Assembly (NCBI GenBank): GCA_028564675.1 | Contig: JAOVVO010000072.1 | Location: 1-64,000 of the forward strand | Source: Onchocerca lupi | Lineage: Eukaryota; Nematoda; Chromadorea; Rhabditida; Onchocercidae | Length of the DNA stretch: 64,000 bases | Direction: 5' to 3' | Shown: one piece after another, positions 24,401 through 37,300 of the stretch | Layout of the letters: the number at the start of each line of letters is the position of its first letter | Numbering within the stretch: the first letter of the stretch is position 1 | Notes under the pieces: generated by a model | Told to the model about the DNA's origin: nothing | The model's input: only the letters and a program-made list of their open reading frames with translations | Database searches by the model: none | Made by a program: the position numbers and the translations under genes

Positions 24401-27400
24401 TCACCAAAATCACCCTAATCATTAATAATTAATAGTTCGCATTCACTTTTCTCTAACATATTAAGAAATATATGAATAATCATGCAAGCGTACCTTCTAC
24501 CAATCACTGACATCTGGAGATCAGAAAAGAATTCAGACTTCCACAAAAAAAATGTCACAGAAACTAAATGCAGAAAACAAATTCACTCTTTCATAAAAGA
24601 GAAAATCTCTAAAATGCTTGCAAAAAATCCGCAATTCATTTCTATCAGTGAAATTTAAAAAAAAGAATATATATGACATAACAAACATTTAATTTTATAA
24701 TTTTGTCTGTACTAGAAAAAAAAAAGAACTTTACCAGATCATTATTAATTCTATCATAATAGTACTTCTTGTATTCATCCATCCACACCTATAATGCATT
24801 TCTTGATTTTTTCGTTATAATAACAACATTATATAATCCTAAGTAACTACCTTGAAAAATTTCAAAAAATTATGAGAAATGTCAGCAATCAACTGAGGAA
24901 TACATCAATTTACAGAATTAAAAGAGATTTCACGATTATAAACTCACTTCAGCTAACCGAACAGAATTTCTCTTCAAAACATTCACACCGGAACGCCATT
25001 TGTAAGGTGATCGTTTCCGAAATATATGCCCAACATGACTGCATGGAATAATTTCCAGTATTCCACCACACATCCATGTCTGAAGCAAGTACTTATTTTA
25101 TTGAATTAAAAAAAAAAGTTAAGATAATGATTGAAAATTCATTCACACATATAATCAGCAATATTAAACCTGATTTCATGAAATGATATAAGCTTCATTT
25201 CACATTTCCACTGAGCAAAAGCACAGGGAAATTACTTTCATTATATTATAGTAGTTGAGATGGAAAAAAGTGAGATTTTGTTCCCAAAATTAATACTATT
25301 AATTGTAGAGAAGGAACATAAGTATTTCTCATTAAAATGATCATACAATGAACTAACTTTGAATGAAAGTTCCAAATTCTCTCCACCCCAAATGTCGAAA
25401 CCAGAATCATAAGCTCCTAATTCTCCGAAAAAAGCTCGATCAATGGAAAAAAGACCACCAGCCATTGTTGGAGATCTGAAAAATACTCAGTGGATAAAGA
25501 ACCTCAAAGTCTGCAAATATTTGACAATCGAGATATTATTTATATTTTCTTAACACTACCCATCTTCTTTCTTCTCGTTCAGTAATGGATAAAAAACTCC
25601 AAGTAATTGATTTCATATTTTTCAAGGATAAAAATCATATTGCATCATTATATAAATTATTCAACACAAATTTTAAAATTAAAAATTCATACTTGACAGG
25701 ATCAATGTCCCTTCTACCTTTACGATCCTTTTCAGGAATGGCATGCCAATTGAATTGTAATGACCAATCGAAACCACCCACATTTGTGAAATAAGCCTTC
25801 GAGTAGTGATATTCGAAGGTATTATCATCAATTACGTCAATAACGGGGCATACTACTGTTTTCGGATTCTTTTTGATTCGATCCAAAAGAGGTTCTATCC
25901 AACCTGAAACGAAAAAATTTTGAAACATTGCGAATAAAAATTTCGCATCGAACTTGAAATGATTTCCATTAAATTATCTCTTTATAATCCTCACTTATTG
26001 TTTTCATTGTTAAACACTGATGTATGCTGAAAACACTAATTCTAGTCCCATCTACCAAAAAGTGATTATTACCTAAAATACTGTATATTGGCTCATAAAC
26101 TAGTGCAAAATGGAATAAAAAGAACTTAGAAACTTTGCTCAGGTTCTAAGAGAAAGAAAAATGGAAACTAAGTGGAACTAAAAGTCAAATTACCTTCTAA
26201 ACATTCGCAATGAGAATCAAGATACGTGATCACAGAGCCTTTCGAAATCGCAGCTCCTCTTATGCGAGCTCTTATTAGACCTTCACGTTTTTCAAGGCGC
26301 AAAATACGAACTTTTGGAAATTGCCGCATGTAAATTTCCAAATCCGCCTATATATAAATGTTTTATGCATATTTTGCTGAAGCAGGAACGACAAAGAACT
26401 CTGTTGGAAAGATTGCATAACACGAACTTGTGATAACATCATTTCGGCTTAGCTAAAGCTTTCAAAAAATATACCTATTGCGTTCTAATATACGAGAGTG
26501 TCGAGATAAGATTTTTTGAAAGTTAAGGATGTATTTCTCAAAAGAGGAGTTTTTCATATTTAACAATTTTGAATTTTTAGGAAGAAAAGACCTTGAGATG
26601 TGTCATGTCCGAAAAATCATCAACTAAGATAATTTCAGCAAGTAAATTTTCTCGTGTTCTTTCAAGTACACTGTGTACTGTTCGCAGTAAAACTGACCAA
26701 GCTTCATTATGAAAACATATGATAACTGAAGTGTTCGGAAGATCGCTATCGTATTTTTCTGTTTTGCATCTAGAAATACATATAAGAAAATTTTCCAATC
26801 CAAGCAAATAAAAGAAGTTTATCTTAACAGTGTCATATGAAGGACTTCAGAATCGATTACGAGATCATTAAGAAATTATCATGATAAGAAAATGCGTAAT
26901 TTTAAATTAAATCCATTTTTTATCTTTTCTTTTCTGCTGCCAAGCACCTTAATCATTAATTTGTATAATAAAAAACTTTTCAATGTTTTGATAAATAAGG
27001 ATAGCATAATTAAATGAGTAAAACATCTCTACAAATCATTCTTTATAAATTGCTACTGATATGACTGCAAAAAATTCTAACAAATCTCTTCGCTTGTAAG
27101 AAAAATGGTAATTGAATAAAAAACAATGAAAAGATGAGTGCGAACAACTTTTTAGTTTTTTTTATGAAGATATAAATAAATTGTCAAAAATAACTCACTC
27201 CTCATCGATATAACTAGGCAAACTTCTGTGTATTGAAATCATATCTGAGACATACTGGTTAAAGGCATTCTTTTCAAATCCATCATCGTAAACCCTTTTT
27301 TCAGTGGGAGACAATTCCTGAAAAAATAACACATACGTTCAGATATAAGGTCGCATTATTTAAATTTGTAATAAAATTAAACAAATAATCTAGAAATACT

Positions 27401-28342
27401 AACATTTCTATTGATTATCACTGCTTTCCCACCTTCACCCGCTTGATATTCGTCACCCGATTTGTATATAGGAGAATCTTTGTTGAACAAAGCTTTGTTT
27501 GGCTTAGGAATATTTCTCTATAATTAACAACATTTTGTAATGGCATAATTTTTGCTTTATAAACCGAGCCCTTTTTTTTCCCTATCCCACACAGATTCAA
27601 AATTTTCTATTGCAATGGTATAACACAAGACCATTTTCCATTTTTGTAAGATCATTCGACAGTGAATCCAGAAAAAAAAAATCTTCTTAATTCTCACATC
27701 AATATCTTGAGCAGGAAACTTCTCCTCAATTTCAATAGCAGGTTTGATTGATATAGGAGGACCAAAACCTTCTAACTTACGTATTTCTGGTAACTCAACT
27801 TTTGAATGTCTCATAGAAGGGATCTGAAAATTTGCACTTCATTGCATTCCAGTTCTTTTTTTCATCATTCAGTTCAATTTCAATTATATTATGCAAAATT
27901 CAATTACACTCAATTTCTTGAAAAAGTGGAAAGCAAAAAAAAAACTAATACGTTTTAGATTTTCAAACTGATGTCAAACTGCCATAAAAGACTGAAGAGC
28001 TTAATGTATGTGCACAAAAAATCCATCACTGTTTAAGAATATTAACCTAGCTTTTAATTTATCTAACTTCTAAATTTCTAATTTATACTTTATCCTTGAT
28101 CAAATAGTAGTAAAAATAAAAGTATGTTAACTTTCAAATCATTTTAAATTATTGGATTATATAAAAGAGATATTTATTATTTAATCAAAATATAAATCCA
28201 TCAATTATATAATATATTTTACCCTGTCTGATGTTTTCGTAAAAATGGGAAAATAAAGCAGAGCACATAACCAAATTGCAGGTAATAAAAGCATTAATTT
28301 GAATACAAGTGTTCTCCTCCTTAATATTACCAGACTACCCAT
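21487..28342 (-). CDS. gly-5: Polypeptide N-acetylgalactosaminyltransferase (GLY-5 type)
   Basis: The gene has 13 constitutive exons plus one of two alternative exons. Exons: 28342-28223, 27823-27698, 27517-27404, 27317-27199, 26769-26592, 26347-26194, 25903-25693, 25475-25358, 25079-24948, 24788-24735, 24414-24286, then 23444-23325 or 22754-22644, then 21931-21803 and 21645-21487. The product is 620 or 617 residues. These Golgi enzymes transfer GalNAc to Ser/Thr to start mucin-type O-glycosylation. A short cytosolic tail and a type II anchor (about 13-33, [14 protein letters not shown]) lead to a stem and a GT27 catalytic domain. The domain has [15 protein letters not shown], the metal-binding DSH (263-265) and the WGGENLE motif (370-376). 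A ricin-like lectin domain follows, with CLD/CID and Q.W repeats ending [10 protein letters not shown]. Length and lectin-exon duplication fit C. elegans GLY-5; the symbol is inferred from family resemblance. Confidence 0.9.
22644..22754 (-). other. gly-5: gly-5 alternative lectin exon A (111 bp)
   Basis: This exon is flanked by CTATAG and CAG|GTATC, in phase 0 at both ends. It encodes 37 residues beginning [14 protein letters not shown], with [10 protein letters not shown] in the middle, ending WCHKKGGNQ. It is homologous to the exon at 23325-23444. Using both would duplicate the first part of the lectin alpha repeat, so mutually exclusive splicing is expected. Its middle is strongly basic. 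Confidence 0.85.
23325..23444 (-). other. gly-5: gly-5 alternative lectin exon B (120 bp)
   Basis: Phase 0 at both ends (TTTCAG acceptor, CAG|GTTCC donor). It encodes 40 residues beginning [17 protein letters not shown], with an acidic middle (SEVGEDIQ), ending PCHKSGGNQ. It replaces exon A at the same place in the lectin domain, swapping a basic for an acidic patch. Confidence 0.85.
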
Positions 28343-29500
28343 ATTAATAGATTATAGCAGCGATTGTTGGACGAACAGGTTGCAATCCCCGAAGATGTTA
28401 ACTCACCAACAGCCGCCGTTTTTGTTCTCTGAAATGAATTTGGTCAGTAAAAAAGCAATGCATGAAATTCTTGAAACGGCAATGTCGCATTAGATATTTA
28501 ATCAGCAAAAAATTTCCAAATTAAAGAACTAATCCAGAACTGAATTGACTAAAACTAAATAATAAATCTTTTATTTCTCTTTGATCTTTTTTTTTTTCTT
28601 TTAAATGTCAAATATTTTCCATCACTGATAATTATTTATTCAAGAAAGCGGAATAATATTCGTATCATGATCCAGATCTTTTTATTTTTGTTATTACTTT
28701 ATTTCAACGTAACTAATTCACTCATCCTAATGCAGGATGTCAATTAAAAGGTCGAAATATGTGATGAAGAATAATAATATAATTAAAATGATGCTAGATT
28801 TAAAAATTGAGTGCCAATATATTCAACTAATGTTAATCATCAAATAAATAATGAGACAAACTTTATTGATAGTGCTAATAAGAGGGAACATAAAAAAAAA
28901 GTTATACAGAAAATTAACCTTTCAAAATTGTAAATTATAAAATAAAATTTAAAAATGAAATTATAAATTGTGAAATGATTAAAACATACAAAATTACAAA
29001 TTATAAAATGAAATTCTATTCGCTAGACTAATCGAGAGACAACAGTACAGTTTAATCATTTCCTCATCTGCTGGTCAACAAACTTTCTTGTATATTTACT
29101 TAGTGCAAATACATCAGCCACATCCTTTCAATTTTCAATTAACAATTTAACAGTGATGTGTCCATATTTCTACCTTTCAAAAACTAATAAATTTCTACTC
29201 ATTAAACTAATTTGTATAGATTTCATTGTATTCACTATTTACAAGATACATCTCGATGTGTATATTAAAGTTCATTGAAATGAGAAATCAATTTTATTAC
29301 CTCTCCACAAATTTCATTATTCTTTCTCATAATTTAACTCGCACCGTATAATTTATAATATGACTATGCCGTTAGAAATATAAGAATACATATCTAGTTG
29401 AAGTACAAAACTCTAGTTTAAATGGACCGTTATTGGCATACATATAAACAAATACATAATACAGTGAAAAAAAAAAAAAGGTAGTAGATTTAAAATATAT
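28343..29500. other. Intergenic stretch, likely holds the gly-5 promoter
   Basis: AT-rich and without exon-like frames. It lies immediately upstream of the gly-5 start on the minus strand. I see no distinctive element apart from A/T tracts and short near-repeats of AAATTATAAA around 28920-29010. Confidence 0.4.
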
Positions 29501-30040
29501 TGTCGGAAAAATCCGAAAATTGATATAAACAAGCGGTGTTAAAGGTCATGAAGCGCTAATTTCAAATGTATCAACAGGCCAATAATATTAAGGTAAACAT
29601 GTTTCCGGCCAAAAAGGTAAATATGTTTGCCGTCAAACGCTCCAACTAGTAGTTAAACAAAGCGAGATCCTGAAGCGCCAAACTGGAGATCAGGAAAGAA
29701 GGAGGGATTCTGAAAGGATATGTAAGGATCGGATTTGGAGTAGAGAGATATTCTTATTCCACGATCAGCCAACGAGCGCCTGCGTTACTACAACAGTCCT
29801 CTACAAGGGTTTTCTAACAACAGTATTTTACAACGACCCCAGCAATAATCGATTCAAATCGACGAAACAATCAACAAAAGAGAACAAAAATATTCTGTTC
29901 TACGAGCAACAAAGGAAAGAAACACAGTGATTAGTTATTTGGATACTTTCGAATAATTCTTGGTTCGTAATTGTTCCCTATTTAATAAATACCGTTTTCT
30001 AAAAGGAATTGTCACATTCGCAAAAAATATTTTCACGACA
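29501..30040 (+). mobile_element. Solo LTR of a retrotransposon (BEL/Pao-like)
   Basis: A 540-bp block starts TGTCGG and ends ACGACA, so its ends are short inverted repeats (TGTCG/CGACA) typical of LTRs. It is flanked by a 5-bp direct repeat, TATAT (29496-29500 and 30041-30045), as left by integration. An AATAAA signal lies near 29985, about 55 bp from the 3' end, in the expected place on the plus strand. There is no internal coding region beside it, so it is a solo LTR left by LTR-LTR recombination. A 5-bp duplication fits BEL/Pao elements, which are common in filarial genomes, but the superfamily is inferred. The TATAT flank is low-complexity, which weakens that evidence a little. The left part holds AAACATGTTTCC-GGCC repeats also seen at 51690-51830. 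Confidence 0.7.
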
Positions 30041-30698
30041 TATATACAGTCATTGCAGAATTTTTAATGATTTGAATTAATGAAATTTATAAACTGAGAT
30101 TTGCTAAAATTTAGAGCCATTGATTAGAATGATAACAAGATATATAATATTAGAGGATGATAAGATATATAATAATGAATGAAAAGATAAAAACAGTAAA
30201 ACATATAAGAGTGAATGCAAATGATAACGGCTAAAATTTGATAACTGAAAAATATCTGATAAGAATAGTAAAGAGAACTGATAGAAATTTAAGAATAAAT
30301 TGAAGTGAGAAAGAAATAAAAAGATAAATAATAGTTAAGAATAAATTGAAGTGAGAAAGAAATAAAAAGATAAATAATACTTAAGAATAAATTGAAGTGA
30401 GAAAGAAATAAAAAGATAAATAATAGTTAAGAATAAATTGAAGTGAGAAAGAAATAAAAAGATAAATAATAGTCTATGATAAGAATATTGGAATAAGAGG
30501 CCATTTACTGATTGATATTTCTTTATGGATAAATTCCCTTTTTTCGAAATTATCGGTCCATAAAATCACTCAATGCTTCATTCCTTTTCTTTTTCACGTT
30601 TCAATGTCTAATTCTTCGAAATTGTAAGGCTACTTAAAAAAAAAAAAGACTTCACATCTCTTCGAGATTTATTTCAAAATTCCGCAAAAATTGAAACA
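30041..30698. other. AT-rich stretch downstream of the solo LTR
   Basis: No exon-like frames. It contains the 46-bp minisatellite annotated separately, and A-rich flanking sequence built of similar GATAA words. Confidence 0.5.
30291..30474. repeat. 46-bp minisatellite, 4 near-identical copies
   Basis: Units start at 30291, 30337, 30383 and 30429 and differ at only one or two bases. Each begins AAGAATAAATTGAAGTGAG and contains AAAAGATAAATAA. The near identity implies recent expansion or homogenisation. Confidence 0.95.
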
Positions 30699-30773
30699 TC
30701 TAAAGTTCAAAAGTTGAAAGGTCTAAAGTTTAAAAGTCGGAACGTCCAGAATCCAAAAGTTGGGAGTCTAAAG
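30699..30773. repeat. Degenerate 23-bp tandem repeat
   Basis: About 3.3 diverged units (starts near 30699, 30722, 30745, 30767) with the pattern TCTAAAGTTCAAAAGT. It borders the GC-richer block upstream of the dynamitin gene. Confidence 0.65.
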
Positions 30774-31080
30774 ACCGACGTCCGAGAAATACGTAGACAG
30801 ACACCACCGATTCTCCGAAGTGACCTCCTGACTGCCCCGATACTTAGACCACGTCATGCAAATTATTTGTCCCGTCCAATGGGCGTGAAAAAGGTTGCTA
30901 CTGTTTATGCCACATCGTGATATTTCATGACCCGACGGTAGTAGCGCCGTGCAAAGTAATAGGAGGGATTTCACCGGGAAAGTCGCGGGAAGTGCTGGAG
31001 CGGGGATTAGTTTTGAGAGGAATTAGACGGGTAATACTGCGGGATTATTACCTTTTTAAGAATATTTCCGTGATTTTTCC
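30774..31080 (+). promoter_or_regulatory. Probable promoter region of the dynamitin gene
   Basis: This block is clearly less AT-rich than its surroundings. It carries an octamer-like ATGCAAAT (about 30857), a CCAAT box followed by GGGCGTG (about 30876), and GC-rich words (CGCGGGAAG, GGAGCGGGG) without a TATA box. It lies 250-550 bp upstream of the dynamitin ATG. Small open frames on both strands look incidental. The promoter role is inferred from position and composition. Confidence 0.4.
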
Positions 31081-31326
31081 CATGAACGTAGCGTAAAACT
31101 CGTACGTAAACCAAAAAAAAAAAAAAATTTTTTTTCTTAAATTTGAATACTTTCTCTATTTACTTCTTAAGCTTTAATTTTCTAGTTTTTTTTTCTTTTT
31201 TTTTTGTTTAAATTTAAAGTGGAGAAATGCGTAAGGATTTTCCTGCAAAAGTATTCAAATTCAGGGAGCATTTGTCTCCTTGAAGTATCTTTCAGGACAA
31301 TATCTTGCAGTTAATACTTGGAAAAG

Positions 31327-34325
31327 ATGTCATTACGAAAAGAAGATGTTTACGAGACAGAAGACTTGCCAGAAGACGATCAGCAAATGATTGAAGATGA
31401 AATCGTTGAATCGGAAGGTTCGTTTCACTATCATATACATTCAAAATTTCGTTAATGATTCTTAGGTTTCATTGTTTAGTTCAATAATAAATCATGCGTT
31501 CAGTGAATTTATTGCCAAAGAAAATTGTAGAAAGAAATGAAATTTTCTCATTAACTTTTTACAATATATATTAATATCTGAGGCGCTTCTGCTACAGAAA
31601 TTCATTTCTTCGAATCAGTCTTCGAAAGAACCGTGCTTCTGAATTCTCAGTTCGAAAAGATCTTTCAGAATTAACTCTTGCCACTGAAACTTAATTATGT
31701 TTCAGAAATAGAGCGTGTACACATCGATGTTGACAACGCTATGAAAAAATTCAAAGGTCGTTTGTTGAGTGCAGAAAATGTCGGTAAGCACTCTTCTTAA
31801 TTTTTTCATTGGCATTAAGTTTATCACATCCAATTAAGTCCATAAAGAAAAGGGATTATCATTTTTGGTCATTTCTTGTTAATCGTTACAACTTTACCGA
31901 TAACAAATATATTGTCGGATTTTTCAATATATGATTTTTTTTTTTCGAATTGCAAAAAACGAAATGCTCTAAAAAGTTTATTAATATAGATTTCTCGGAT
32001 TCTATTGCACGAAGAAGACGCCGTGGATATGGTAGTGGTTCTTATGTGCTTGAAGTTGTTGGACCTTATGCAGATGAAACGGAAACACTGGAGCAGAAGT
32101 TTACTCGCTTAAATTGTGAGATAAATGATCTAACGGAAGCGCTACAAGCACAGGTTTGATATGATCGCTGTTTCATTTCTTTTTCTTCTTTTTTTTGACA
32201 TTAAATTTCTCAGTATCTTGAATAATCAATGAAAATTTAAGACTTCTTTTATGCTATACTTTCTGGCAGCTATCAATTTTTTTCATCTGTTTTAACAGTA
32301 GCGTCAGCTAAAAATATTTATTTGGTACTAAAATAAGAATGAACTGCTATTCTACCAAATTATGATTGTGCACGATTTGATAGTTAAATTTAAAGAGATT
32401 TTTGCTTTTTCAGAAAATGTCTGAAAAACCGGATGCATCTGTTGTCAATGAAGAAGATTTAATTGCTATGCTGGAAACTTTGAAGGCTTTGCAAATCGAT
32501 AAAGATACCATTGTAACTTCTACTCAAAATGAAAAGAAGTGAGCTATTGTTTTAGGACAAATCAAGATCTTATGATTACATCTTATCTTTTATTGTCAGT
32601 GGTTAGAATTACTGCTGTTCCTCATCAGTTATTTCTTTCGCAGCTTGTCATATAACTTCATTATGACAGCTTTGGAAACCCAGAACTTCCATGTTACCCT
32701 TCAATTATATTTGAAAGAAACATTGAGCAAATTAGAGGATTTACACGTTTGAATTATTCTTTGGGATTCACAATCTAGTGTTTTTTGAATTGTAAATAGA
32801 ATTCAATAAAATAGCTGGATTAAGAAGTAAAAAAAATCGTTAACATAGAAGAGAAAGAATAATTCAAAAGAAATCGCTTTTTTAAAGAAAATTTCCAGAG
32901 ATAACAAAATAGAACGTAAAACCCTTTCTGCCGAAAACAATGTTGTAAGCGGGCGTCTAGCAATTTTGGAAAATCGAATCAATCGGTTGGAACAAATGAT
33001 TGATGGCGTTGGTGCTGACGAATCTACGAAAGTTTGCAAAATTCCAATTGCGGAAGCAGTTGAAGATTTACGTATGCGTGTACAATTGTTGCATCCTGCG
33101 TACGTGGACGGTCTTCATTCACGCATCACACAGCTTCTTTCTAAGTTACAACAAGTATTCTTCTATTTTTACATTGTTGCAGATATATCTTTTCTTGTAG
33201 ATATTTTTTCAATAAAACTTTCTGGTTTTAACTTTGATTTCATTACTATAGATATAAAATGACTCAAGCTTCAGAACACATAGAACAACGAAGTAAGGTG
33301 TACATTAAGTTATATTTTTATAATCAAATAGTAATTAATATATTGATCACTTCTAAAGGAATAACCGTATTTCATCTGTTTTATTTCATCCGTTTTACTT
33401 GAATATGAATGCACTACAAATTACAGGTGGAAGAAAAAAAGAAGGAAAAAGGTGATTCGGAATTCGAGAGCAAAGTTGATAAATTATATGAGATGATGAA
33501 TCGATGGGATACAGCTTGCACTGGTTTATCCTCTGCAGTTAAAAGGATGTATGATTTAAGAAAGCTTCATGAACAAGGTGCAGATTTTTCATCAATCTTT
33601 GAAATTTTTGTTGTATTTACATTAATCGTTGTTTATTTTTGTGCGTAAAGTTGATTTCTTCACGAAATTCGATTTTTCGTTATAGATTGAGAATAGAAAG
33701 ATTATTTGTTCAGTATCAAAGCGCTGCAGGCCATATAACCACAAAAGTTTAAGCAAACTCGAAAGATGCTTTTTTTGACTTTCTAAGGCTAATTTTTCTA
33801 ATTATTGATATCTGGAAAATTTGATGAATTCAATAGAGGCAATTTGTTATCATAAACCTTTTTTCCGACTGATGCCAATCTTGTATGATCAGCTAATCAC
33901 CCACCTGGTTAAATGACAATCGGACGATTGTTCGGTACTTAATTTATTCAACGCCAGGATGAAGTGCATGGAACCCTTTTAATTAGATTAGATAAAGGAG
34001 GAAATAACTTAGTGAATGGAAAAATGGGAAATCAAATTAGATATACTAGGAATATCGGAATCGAAACGAGACAGTTGTGGTACTTGTTAATATTAGAATT
34101 TATTTTTTTTTTTTGATTTTATTTATAAAATTTAATGGATTTTCAGCAGAACAATTCAGCAAAAAACTCAGTCAGTTGACGGGTATCCGTTCACAGTTAG
34201 CCAAAACGATGGAAAGGGAAGAAATGATGCTATTTGATTTCCGCCAACAGACACACGCCGCTTTAGAGAAGCTTGGCAACAATATCGCTAGGCTGGAAGA
34301 ACGAATCAATAAACTGAATTCTTGA
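31327..34325 (+). CDS. dnc-2: Dynactin subunit 2 (dynamitin, p50)
   Basis: Eight exons (31327-31417, 31706-31783, 31990-32153, 32414-32538, 32899-33144, 33252-33297, 33427-33577, 34147-34325) give 359 residues. Dynamitin is the p50 subunit of dynactin. It joins the p150 shoulder arm to the Arp1 filament, so the complex can link dynein to cargo. The acidic N-terminus (VYETEDLPEDDQQM) matches the conserved dynamitin start. The rest is heptad-rich coiled coil: YADETETLEQKFTRLNCEI, NRINRLEQMIDG, KLYEMMNRWD and LHEQAEQFSKKLSQL, ending in ERINKLNS. The exon 5 donor was set at AA|GTTAC (33144) because that alone keeps phase with the next exon and aligns well. Exon 6 is only 46 bp. A downstream AATAAA is at 34931. 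The start ATG is the first in the first exon. Confidence 0.9.
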
Positions 34326-37300
34326 AGATCTTGGTTATTTATTATCTATAAGAATTTCCTGCAATTGTAAAATTTTATGCTATTAATGAACAGAATATAG
34401 AGTAGTTGTTATTCGGAATATCAGATTTCAATCTTTATTGGTCGAAATCTACTGTCTTTCATTCATAGAAATGAATTCCGTACTTTTTTTTGAAGCACAT
34501 ATTAATTCATGTTCACCAGACATCATAGAAATGAATTATGGCTAAAAAATGAGTTCCATCGATTAATGACTGATTAAAATTTTTCTATTAGCTATGACCA
34601 TTTCTACTGCACAAAACCGCGGAATTTAATTCTGTATAATCAGTTTAAAATTAGCTTGAAAATGAATTTCAAATTTTGTTTGAAAAATTGTATTTGTCTT
34701 TTGTTCCTGTATATGAGTCTATATTTTTAATTTACTATTTTTAAAGACTATCGATTCCATAATTTTCGTATGCTCTTTTTCTTTTCAGTCTTTGTATGAT
34801 ATTCTGTTCTATTAAACACTGACTTTATCGGATACGCTATCAAAACTTACATCGGAAAAAAAAATTCAATTATTGCTTAGCAATTTTGCATAAATACCGG
34901 TGGTGTAACTATTTTAATACTGCTGTTCATAATAAAATAAAAAAAAAAGAAAAGAAACAGATAGTCAATTTTCATTGATTTGTTAGGCAGAAAATAACTA
35001 AAATACTGATAATCTTATTCGACATGTGATCATATGATCAAAACGAGATACTATGTGTTATATCGCGTGCAGTTTGGATATCGGCACTTGGATCGTGATA
35101 CTTTCAAAAATTGTTGCGAAGTTTTTCTGATCTATTTGGTCTTGACAAGATATAATACTTGAATTTATATTTTCATTGCAAGTAATGATCATAGGTAACG
35201 TCCTTTTTAAGAACTTAATTAATGGATTAGAAACAGAAATGTGCAAATTCTCAATTAGTAGTATGAAATTTCAGCATCTTTTCTGTTCCTCTACTTCCTT
35301 CACATAATAATCATTTAGCTGATGATATTTTAAAAATCATATGTTTGCCGAGTTTTGTATTTGCTTTATTTGTTTAAAATTGTTTTTTCATTAAGTGATG
35401 GTTTCTAATTATTCTAATTTCGTGCAAATTAATCACTAGGATGGCTTTTATATTTGTTGATTGTCGATTACGGTGAATTTAAGGATTAGCAATTATAATG
35501 GTAATGTGAAAGAACAAATCAGCCAATGAAAAATATCAATTCTCCAAATTTAACAATAGATTAGAAGTTAAAGAAAGTTTAATAGCAATGAACTTTTATT
35601 AAGATCCACATTTACGTATCAATGATGGAACCATTCTCACTCAATACAGATTACCTGGGCAAAATTTCATTAATTATTTGAATTTCGAAGTGATTTTCAG
35701 GTAAGAATAAATTTGAAATTGAAACAATTCTCTCCCTCTCTTCCATCATGATGCATTTTTTTATCAATTTGATTCTACTAATACATTTCTTTTTTATTTT
35801 TCTTACAATTATCAATTTGACGCATTTTGATATAATCTGTGTTTTCCTAACCATGACCCAGTCATAATAGAATAAGCAAATTTTAATGATTGATAAAAAT
35901 TTCTTAAAAGTGCTACTTGATATATTATCTTATTGAAGGAAAAAGATAACAACTTATCGGTGTGATAACATGATAACATATACTGCTCGAAATTTGAAGT
36001 CGAAAATTCCGACTTGCAGACTTGCAGATGGATCGCTGATAATCGTGTTGATAAGAAACAACAAAATAATGACAATTGCCCGAACAAGATCTTAGGAAAG
36101 TGATAAAAAACTATAGCTCTAAAAATACATTTAAAAAAAAACTGAGATTAAAAATCTTTTTTTTTCTTGCTTTTTTTATTTCGAACAATTTTTTAAAATT
36201 TCGACTATATGGTAATCTAAATATTAGACAATAGGTAGACATTTCTAGCATCATCCGCCAAATTTCAAGAATCTATTTACATTATAAAAAATGAATATAT
36301 TAATTGATTAAATTTAAAAACTTAACTTTAAATAAACTTTCTTTTTTTTTTTCTAAAGTTAATTTTACATATAAACTTTCTATTCTTTTCTTTCTTATCA
36401 CTGCTTCTTTTCCATCTTCTTTTTTTTTTTTTTTGTATTCATTTCATCCTTTCGAGCATTTTTTTCATTTTATATTTTTTCATCTCTTTAACTTCCTACT
36501 TTTTATTTTTTTTTTCCTTTTCATTATTAGCTTTCTTCATTTCTCTCTTTCCTTCCTAATTCATTTTTCCATTCGCAAAAGAATTGCGATTTTAAGCAGT
36601 TTTCTCGAACGAAAGATTCAATACTGGAAATAGATGATATTAAAGATTCTGTAATTTCATCATAGAAAAAAAAAAAAAAAAAGCAGAAACTTCTCGCGGA
36701 TGATTCTGATTCCAATTTTTTTGGGAAATAATTTGAATTTCTATGGTTAGATTGGAATTATCTCCGCAATCAATCAATTATTGAAATGCATTCAATGCAT
36801 AATATTTCTACAGATAAATAGCATGATAAACATACTTCGGAATACAAATTATAGCAAATTGAAAATTTTTCCTCTTTTCTCTTTTTTCTTTTTCCTCTTC
36901 TTTTTAAAATTTTTCGACTCTTTTTTGAACCTTTCATTTTGCTACTTTTTCTTTTTTTTTCTTTTTTTTTTTTTTGTTTGCATTCTTTTTCTTCTATTAT
37001 TATTTTTTTAAAAAATTTCTCTCATTCGTGAAAATTTTTCAATCTATTTGAAAATTATTCTTCTTTCTAAAGTTTATTGATTAAAATTGATTTGTGGACA
37101 TTTTCTCTTTCATTATGATCATCTTTGAGATGCAAAATTTTGAATTTCATTGCATCAAAATTTTTTACATCGAATTATTGATGAGATGTTATCATAGATC
37201 AAGCATAATAGTTATTCACGTTTATTCATATTTGATTATCTGTTTCCACTCCTAGCTTTATCATCTATCAACTTTTTGGCAATTGTCCAGTTTTCTTTTT

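Noticed and set aside
36304..37011. Two Phe-rich ORFs on the plus strand
   Set aside because: Poly-T/TTC tracts translate as Phe/Leu; there is no start context, splice signal or motif.
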